From Pseudomonadota bacterium (lineage in GTDB: Bacteria > Pseudomonadota > Gammaproteobacteria > Pseudomonadales > Oleiphilaceae): DNA of 19,675 bases. The notes beneath the pieces are model-generated. The model had not been told where the DNA came from, did no database searches, and saw nothing but the letters and a program-made list of their open reading frames with translations. Positions 15,254-19,675 of this stretch are shown in pieces. Location of the stretch: NCBI GenBank assembly GCA_023430625.1, contig JAEZAA010000257.1, forward strand, positions 1-19,675, read 5' to 3'. How positions within the stretch are numbered: the first letter of the stretch is position 1; every line of letters starts with the position of its first letter. A program made the position numbers and the translations under genes.

Positions 15254-15652
15254 GTGACTGTGAAGCCCGAAATTTTCGTTTCAATCGATGACTGCCGTCG
15301 TCTGTTTGAAATGGCGGATAGGGTGAATGACTGCTGGGGCGTCTCCAGGAGCCTGTTTGAAGAGCTGGAGCGGGCAACCTTGTTGCGGCCCTGGGCCATA
15401 CCTCCAAACGTTGCCACCATGCATTCGCTGGTGCAGTTCCAGAACGAAGACACGGGGCGTACCAGCTTGGCGAAGCTGGTTTATCCCCATGAGATGGATG
15501 GCACGCCGGGTAAGTTGTCGGTGCTGAGTCCGGCTGGGGCTGCGCTGCTCGGCTTATCCGCCGGCGATCGCATTGCCTGGCCCATTGGCGACGGCAATGT
15601 TCTGCATTACCAACTCATCCAGGTGCTCTATCAACCGATGGGGTATTCCTGA
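15254..15652 (+). CDS. Second Rnk-like GreA/GreB C-terminal-domain protein (paralogue)
   Basis: A 132-aa paralogue of the preceding Rnk. It starts at GTG, with GGAG (15243-15246) 7 nt upstream. By hand alignment the core from VQFQNEDTG to DRIAWP shares 38 of 51 positions with the upstream copy, including LVYPHE-DGTPGK and PAGAALLGLS-GDRI. The N-terminal hairpin has diverged and includes two cysteines (DDCRR, NDCWG) and the sequence ERATLLRPWAIPP, so the two copies may differ in how they engage RNA polymerase. The position suggests an old tandem duplication, probably co-transcribed with the first copy. A distinct function is inference. Confidence 0.9.
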   Translation: MTVKPEIFVSIDDCRRLFEMADRVNDCWGVSRSLFEELERATLLRPWAIPPNVATMHSLVQFQNEDTGRTSLAKLVYPHEMDGTPGKLSVLSPAGAALLGLSAGDRIAWPIGDGNVLHYQLIQVLYQPMGYS

Positions 15653-15708
15653 GCATCTACGTCCAGGAAAATTAACGCGCAGACGTTACCCAGACAGGCA
15701 TTCGGCGG

Positions 15709-15735
15709 TTGCGGGTTCAAGATGGAGCCTATACT
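15709..15735 (+). promoter_or_regulatory. Candidate promoter of the alpha/beta hydrolase gene
   Basis: TATACT (15730-15735) matches the -10 consensus at five of six positions. The best upstream -35-like hexamer, TTGCGG (15709-15714), is only 15 bp away, which is short. AGGAA (15757-15761) provides the ribosome site for the ATG at 15771. Confidence 0.25.
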
Positions 15736-15770
15736 GGTTTCTATGACCCACAACGGATAGGAACTGCTGA

Positions 15771-16784
15771 ATGCCTTACCTGCGGATGCGCGATGGCGCC
15801 CACCTTCACGTGCGGATCATCGGCCGGGGAGCGCCTTGTGTTCTGCTCCATGGGTTTGGGGGTAACTCCGCCCACTGGCTGCCGCTGATCTGGCCGTATC
15901 TGCATCGATGTCAGTTCATTCTGCCGGACCTTCGCGGATTTGGCCGCTCCCATGCGGTGCGCTACAACCAGCCCTGTATCCTCACCAATTATGCCGAAGA
16001 CCTGGATGACGTCCTGGATCATCTGGGGCTGTCCAAGGTCATGCTGGGTGGGATTTCCATGGGCGCCTACACCTCGCTTCAATACCATCGCCTGACGGGT
16101 TTTCAGCGCGTCAGCCGCTATCTCCATATTGACCAGTCGCCCCAGTGCCGCAATCGGGCGGACTGGTCCTATGGCCTGTTCGGTGAGCAACATGAGGCGC
16201 AGGTCGCCGAGTTCTATCGCCTGCTGGAGCAAGTGGCGGCATACGACCGGGATCAGCCGTTTCGCTCCCTGCCGGCGCCGCTGCGGCGGGAGTTCTGGCG
16301 CCTGCTGGGTGAGTTCTTCGCATTCGCGCTGCATCGGCCGTACGAGAAACATCTGGCGCGCCAGGTCACGCGGATCGAGCCGCTGGTGAGCGCCCTGATG
16401 CCGACGGAGAACTGGCATGCCTATGTGGAATGCCTGCGCGCTTACCTGGAGCAGGATTACGACATGCGGCCCAGCATTGCGCAATTGTCGGTGCCCACGA
16501 CCGTTATGGTTGGCATGCGCTCGGAAATGTATCCCTATCAGGGGCAGTTGTTCATTCACGACCATGCGCCGGATGCTCGCTTGGTCCGCTTTGAGAACAG
16601 CGGCCATGCGCTGATCTACACCGAGCCGCGCAAATTTATCCGGGAACTGGGGCGGTTTTTGTTTCCCCAGCGCCACCGAGCTTCAGAGAAAGGCTTTTCA
16701 GAGAAAGGCTTTTCAGAGAAAGGCTTTGAGGTAAAAGACTCGGCGGCACGACAGAACGCCGCGGCAGGAAAGAAAATCGCCTAG
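15771..16784 (+). CDS. Alpha/beta hydrolase family protein with C-terminal SEKGF repeats
   Basis: A 337-aa alpha/beta-hydrolase-fold protein without a signal peptide, so probably cytoplasmic. The fold signatures are the oxyanion-region HGFGG (28-32), LPDLRGFGRS (51-60), the nucleophile elbow GGISMG with Ser96, and the catalytic His279 in ENSGHALIY. The acid is less certain: Asp121 in HIDQSP or Glu252 in GMRSEMYP. The substrate cannot be predicted; relatives include esterases, epoxide hydrolases and haloperoxidase-like enzymes. The C-terminal 35 residues lie outside the fold and include three perfect SEKGF units encoded by 15-bp repeats, then a charged Ala/Lys tail (RQNAAAGKKIA). AGGAA lies about 9 nt before the ATG. 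It lies between the rnk pair and the c-di-GMP gene, all in the same direction. Confidence 0.88.
   Translation: MPYLRMRDGAHLHVRIIGRGAPCVLLHGFGGNSAHWLPLIWPYLHRCQFILPDLRGFGRSHAVRYNQPCILTNYAEDLDDVLDHLGLSKVMLGGISMGAYTSLQYHRLTGFQRVSRYLHIDQSPQCRNRADWSYGLFGEQHEAQVAEFYRLLEQVAAYDRDQPFRSLPAPLRREFWRLLGEFFAFALHRPYEKHLARQVTRIEPLVSALMPTENWHAYVECLRAYLEQDYDMRPSIAQLSVPTTVMVGMRSEMYPYQGQLFIHDHAPDARLVRFENSGHALIYTEPRKFIRELGRFLFPQRHRASEKGFSEKGFSEKGFEVKDSAARQNAAAGKKIA
16682..16726 (+). repeat. Three exact tandem copies of a 15-bp unit inside the hydrolase gene
   Basis: The unit TTCAGAGAAAGGCTT occurs three times without any mismatch (16682-16696, 16697-16711, 16712-16726). Read in frame it encodes Ser-Glu-Lys-Gly-Phe three times. 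The unit length is a multiple of three, so copy-number change by slippage would keep the frame. Perfect identity suggests recent expansion. Confidence 0.95.
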
Positions 16785-16883
16785 AGCGACGCATCTTAGG
16801 GCGGGGAGCCTTTCTTTGGGGCATCGCAAGCACATAATGCAAGGAGGCTGTAGCAAACTCTAATGGACTAGAGGTGATGGCCA

Positions 16884-19675
16884 ATGAGCAAAGACACAGC
16901 GCCGGCGGATCAGACCGAGGCGCTCAAGGCACTCCGGCAGCAGCTTGAGGAAACCACTGCCGCTCTGCATCAGTGTCGGACAGACTACGAGACCCTGTTC
17001 TCGAACATGACGGAAGCCTTCGGGTTGGGCGAGTTGATTCTGGATGCCCAAGGCCAGCCCGTCGATTTTCGCCTGCTCAAGATCAATCCCGCCTTTGCAC
17101 ACGAAACCGGCTTGTCCCAGGCCGTTCTAGGGCGCCCATCCCGTGAGTGGGATCCCAGCCAGGAAGCTGCCTGGCTGCAACGGTTCAGCCAGGTCGTGCA
17201 GACCCGCAATCCCACCAGTTTTGAAATTTTCAATGCCTATACGGCGCGCCATTACGAAGTCCATTGCTACTCGCCGAACGACGGCAAGTTTGCCTTCCTC
17301 GCGCGGGATATCACCGAGCGGGTGCGAACGGAGGCGGCGCTGCGGGAGAGCCAGCGTCGTTACAATGCCCTGTTCAACTCCAGTACCAACGGCATTACCC
17401 ACTTGCATGTCGTCATGAACGAACAGGGAGAGCCGGTGGATCTGCGGGTGGAGGCAATCAATGCGGCCTGTGAGCGCATGGTGGGGATCAAGAAGGAAGA
17501 AACGGAAGGGCGGTTAGTCACGGAGATATTTCCTGGCGTCGAGGATTTCGACTACGACTTTCTGGCGAACTACGCCAAGGTCGCGCAGGGAGGTGACGAG
17601 TTGAGCCATGAGGTGTTTTTTCCGCCGAGCCAGCAATGGCTTTCCATCTTTGTTCACAGCCCCGCGCCCGGCGAATGCACCACGATATTCCGCAATGTGA
17701 CGGCGGAGAAGCAGATTCGGGAAGACCTGCAGCGGGAGCGCTCGCAGCTGCAGGCGATCCTGGATAACAGCGATGTGCTGATCGCACTGACCGACAGCCA
17801 GGGGCAAGTGGTAATTGCCAATGAGGCCCTGGACCAGGCCATTAACCACCAATCCTCGGCCTCGCTAATCGGCAGAGACCTGAAGGATGTGTTGCCCGCC
17901 GCGGCCGGTGAAGCCTTGTGGCCGGATGCCACAGAGGTGGCGCATGGGGACGCTTCTGTGCGCACGGAGGTGGCGGTACCGCAGCCGAACGGGCGCGAGC
18001 GGACCTATCTGACGGTTCGCTTTCCGGTGCGCGACCGGCAAACTCATGAACTGTACGGCGTAGGCTTCGTCGCCACGGATATCACTGAGCGCAAGCGGGC
18101 CGATCAGGAACGGGAGCGTCTGGTGGAGCAACTGAGCACCATGGCCGCTGACGCCGATCGCAGCCGGGCTCAGCTGGAGGCCGTGTTTCAGTCGATCCGG
18201 GAAGGCATTTCCGTGTACGACATGGATGGCAACCTCATCATGCTGAATGCAGCCCTCTGGCGTTTCAGCGGCTTTGCCAACATGGAAGAAATGAAACGGC
18301 CCATCCGTGACTTCCGCTCGTTTTACGATTTCTGGCTACCGGACGGCACGCCGGTGGCCTATGAGGACTGGCCCGCCAATCGGGTACTGCGGGGCGAGCT
18401 GATCGACGACCTCCAGTTACGGGGGTATCGACACGACATCGACCGGACCTGGTATTTCAGCTTCAGTGGCGCACCCATCCTGGACGAGAGCGGCAAGCAG
18501 ATTCTGGGCGTGCTTAGCTCGCGTGATATCACGGAGAGCAAGCGTACGGAGCAGGCGCGACATGAGGCGGAGGGGCGGCTTCAATTGGCGGTTTCCATCG
18601 CCAAACTTGGTTTCTGGGAATGGACGGTTGAAACCGAACACTGTTATTACTCGCCACAATGGAAGGCTCAGCTGGGCTACGGCGAAGAGGAGCTGGCGCC
18701 GCGTAGGGAGGAATGGATCAACCGCCTCCATCCGGAGGATCGGGAGCCGGTGCTGGCGGCCATGGAGCGTTTTCTTGAGCGTCCCGGGAAAGACTACCGG
18801 TTCCAGTACCGCCTGCGCGACCGGCAGGGGCGCTACCGCTGGATGGAGGCCAATGCCATTGTCGTCAGCAACGCTGCGGCGGGCGATCGCAAGCTGATTG
18901 GCACCCAACTGGATGTGACCGAAACCAAGCAGGCCGAGCAACGGGTGCGGGAGGCCGCCCAGCACGACACCTTGACCGGGCTGCCCAACCGCGCCCTGAT
19001 TTTCGAATACGCGGGGCACCTGCTGGCGGCTGCCCGCCGCAACCATGCCCGCGGCGCGTTTTTGTTTATCGACCTGGACCGGTTCAAGCCGATCAATGAT
19101 TTGTATGGCCATGATGTGGGGGATCATCTGCTCAAGGACGTGGCGCAACGGATCAATGACTGCGTGCGCGATGAAGATCTGGTGGGTCGTCTCGGCGGAG
19201 ACGAGTTCATCATTGTGTTGCACCATGTGGGGGAGGGCTATTCGGCGGGCACGGTGGCGCAGCATGTGCTGGATGCGCTGTCGCGCCCCTTCGATATTGA
19301 CGATCTGGAGCTGTCCATTTCCGCGTCGATTGGCATCAGTTATTACCCGCAGCATGGCAGTAACGTGGATGCCTTGATTCATGCGGCGGATCTGGCCATG
19401 TACCACTCCAAGCAGGCGGGCCGTGGACATTACCAGATTTACTCGTCGGACCTGGACAGCCGGGTGAGCGCGGCGTCCTCCATCGAGGCCCGGCTCAAGC
19501 GCGCGTTGCAGGGTGACGGCCTGGCGCTGTACTACCAGCCGGTGATCGACATGCGAACCGAGCGGGTGGTCGGGGTGGAGGCGTTGCTGCGATTGATCGG
19601 CGGCGGCCCCAAGACGGTGGGGCCGGATCGCTTTATACCCATCGCCGAGGCCAGCGGCCTGATCGGCCCCCTGGG
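16884..19675 (+). CDS. PAS-GGDEF-EAL cyclic-di-GMP signalling protein (3' end outside window)
   Basis: At least 930 codons, open to the right edge of the window. GAGGTGA (16871-16877) precedes the ATG. There is no signal peptide or membrane segment, so it is a soluble sensor. Five PAS-type modules are visible, each ending in a DIT-E or DVTE-like motif: residues about 35-150, 160-275, 288-405, 430-555 and 565-683, the last a PAS_3 fold (LGFWEWTVE, RLHPEDRE). The GGDEF domain (about 690-855) starts HDTLTGLPNR and has the intact active-site GGDEF at 771-775, with the inhibitory I-site RDED (762-765) spaced exactly five residues before it. An EAL domain begins at about 870 with LYYQPVIDMRTERVVGVEAL (EAL at 899-901) and is cut by the window end, so its phosphodiesterase residues cannot be checked. 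It should make, and possibly degrade, c-di-GMP in response to cytosolic signals. Confidence 0.95.
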   Translation, partial: MSKDTAPADQTEALKALRQQLEETTAALHQCRTDYETLFSNMTEAFGLGELILDAQGQPVDFRLLKINPAFAHETGLSQAVLGRPSREWDPSQEAAWLQRFSQVVQTRNPTSFEIFNAYTARHYEVHCYSPNDGKFAFLARDITERVRTEAALRESQRRYNALFNSSTNGITHLHVVMNEQGEPVDLRVEAINAACERMVGIKKEETEGRLVTEIFPGVEDFDYDFLANYAKVAQGGDELSHEVFFPPSQQWLSIFVHSPAPGECTTIFRNVTAEKQIREDLQRERSQLQAILDNSDVLIALTDSQGQVVIANEALDQAINHQSSASLIGRDLKDVLPAAAGEALWPDATEVAHGDASVRTEVAVPQPNGRERTYLTVRFPVRDRQTHELYGVGFVATDITERKRADQERERLVEQLSTMAADADRSRAQLEAVFQSIREGISVYDMDGNLIMLNAALWRFSGFANMEEMKRPIRDFRSFYDFWLPDGTPVAYEDWPANRVLRGELIDDLQLRGYRHDIDRTWYFSFSGAPILDESGKQILGVLSSRDITESKRTEQARHEAEGRLQLAVSIAKLGFWEWTVETEHCYYSPQWKAQLGYGEEELAPRREEWINRLHPEDREPVLAAMERFLERPGKDYRFQYRLRDRQGRYRWMEANAIVVSNAAAGDRKLIGTQLDVTETKQAEQRVREAAQHDTLTGLPNRALIFEYAGHLLAAARRNHARGAFLFIDLDRFKPINDLYGHDVGDHLLKDVAQRINDCVRDEDLVGRLGGDEFIIVLHHVGEGYSAGTVAQHVLDALSRPFDIDDLELSISASIGISYYPQHGSNVDALIHAADLAMYHSKQAGRGHYQIYSSDLDSRVSAASSIEARLKRALQGDGLALYYQPVIDMRTERVVGVEALLRLIGGGPKTVGPDRFIPIAEASGLIGPL

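Noticed and set aside
15741..16676. 311-codon open frame on the - strand opposite the hydrolase
   Set aside because: The plus strand carries an alpha/beta hydrolase with nucleophile and histidine motifs; the minus frame has no recognisable features.
19560..19675. Apparent truncation of the GGDEF-EAL protein
   Set aside because: The frame is still open at the last base, so the missing end is caused by the window boundary, not by a mutation.

Overview
The window looks like a chromosomal segment from a gammaproteobacterium, probably a marine or environmental relative of the Alcanivorax/Marinobacter/Pseudomonas grade. The grounds are a 23S-5S rRNA end, an HAE1 RND tripartite pump close to the AcrAB/MexAB/Ttg type, Rnk-type RNA polymerase-binding proteins, a CRP/Vfr-type site, a PEP-CTERM protein, and exported proteins with a post-signal motif I associate with DUF6160/FilF-like proteins of Pseudomonas and Acinetobacter. 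The species cannot be fixed from the sequence alone.

Layout, left to right. Bases 1-487 hold the 3' end of a 23S rRNA gene, a complete 5S rRNA gene and its intrinsic terminator. Bases 950-5371 (+) encode three consecutive exported proteins of 439, 183 and 814 aa. In all three the predicted mature chain begins with the same short motif (ELxxLxDxELsxVsGQxG), and a terminator follows at 5423-5461. This cassette is the least understood part of the window. Bases 5827-6435 (-) encode a PEP-CTERM exosortase substrate with an acidic DUF4114-like loop. It is bracketed downstream by a strong 12-bp hairpin next to a homopurine mirror repeat, and upstream by a perfect TGTGA-N6-TCACA site.

Bases 13194 down to 6766 (-) form one compact operon: periplasmic adaptor lipoprotein, RND transporter, outer-membrane factor and TetR repressor. 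The last three genes overlap. A perfect 10-4-10 palindrome upstream of the adaptor is the obvious operator, so the repressor is probably the last gene of the operon it controls. A YfeH-like BASS-family transporter gene (13366-14331, -) lies upstream of the pump and has its own upstream region.

From 14759 the genes run on the + strand: two tandem Rnk paralogues preceded by a strong leader hairpin, an alpha/beta hydrolase whose C-terminus carries three exact 15-bp repeats, and a large cyclic-di-GMP protein (five PAS domains, an intact GGDEF with I-site, and the start of an EAL domain) that runs off the right edge.

The window mixes housekeeping (rRNA, Rnk), envelope and surface functions (three exported proteins, PEP-CTERM, RND pump) and c-di-GMP signalling. 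The surface proteins and the c-di-GMP enzyme would fit a surface-attachment theme, but the sequence does not link them directly.
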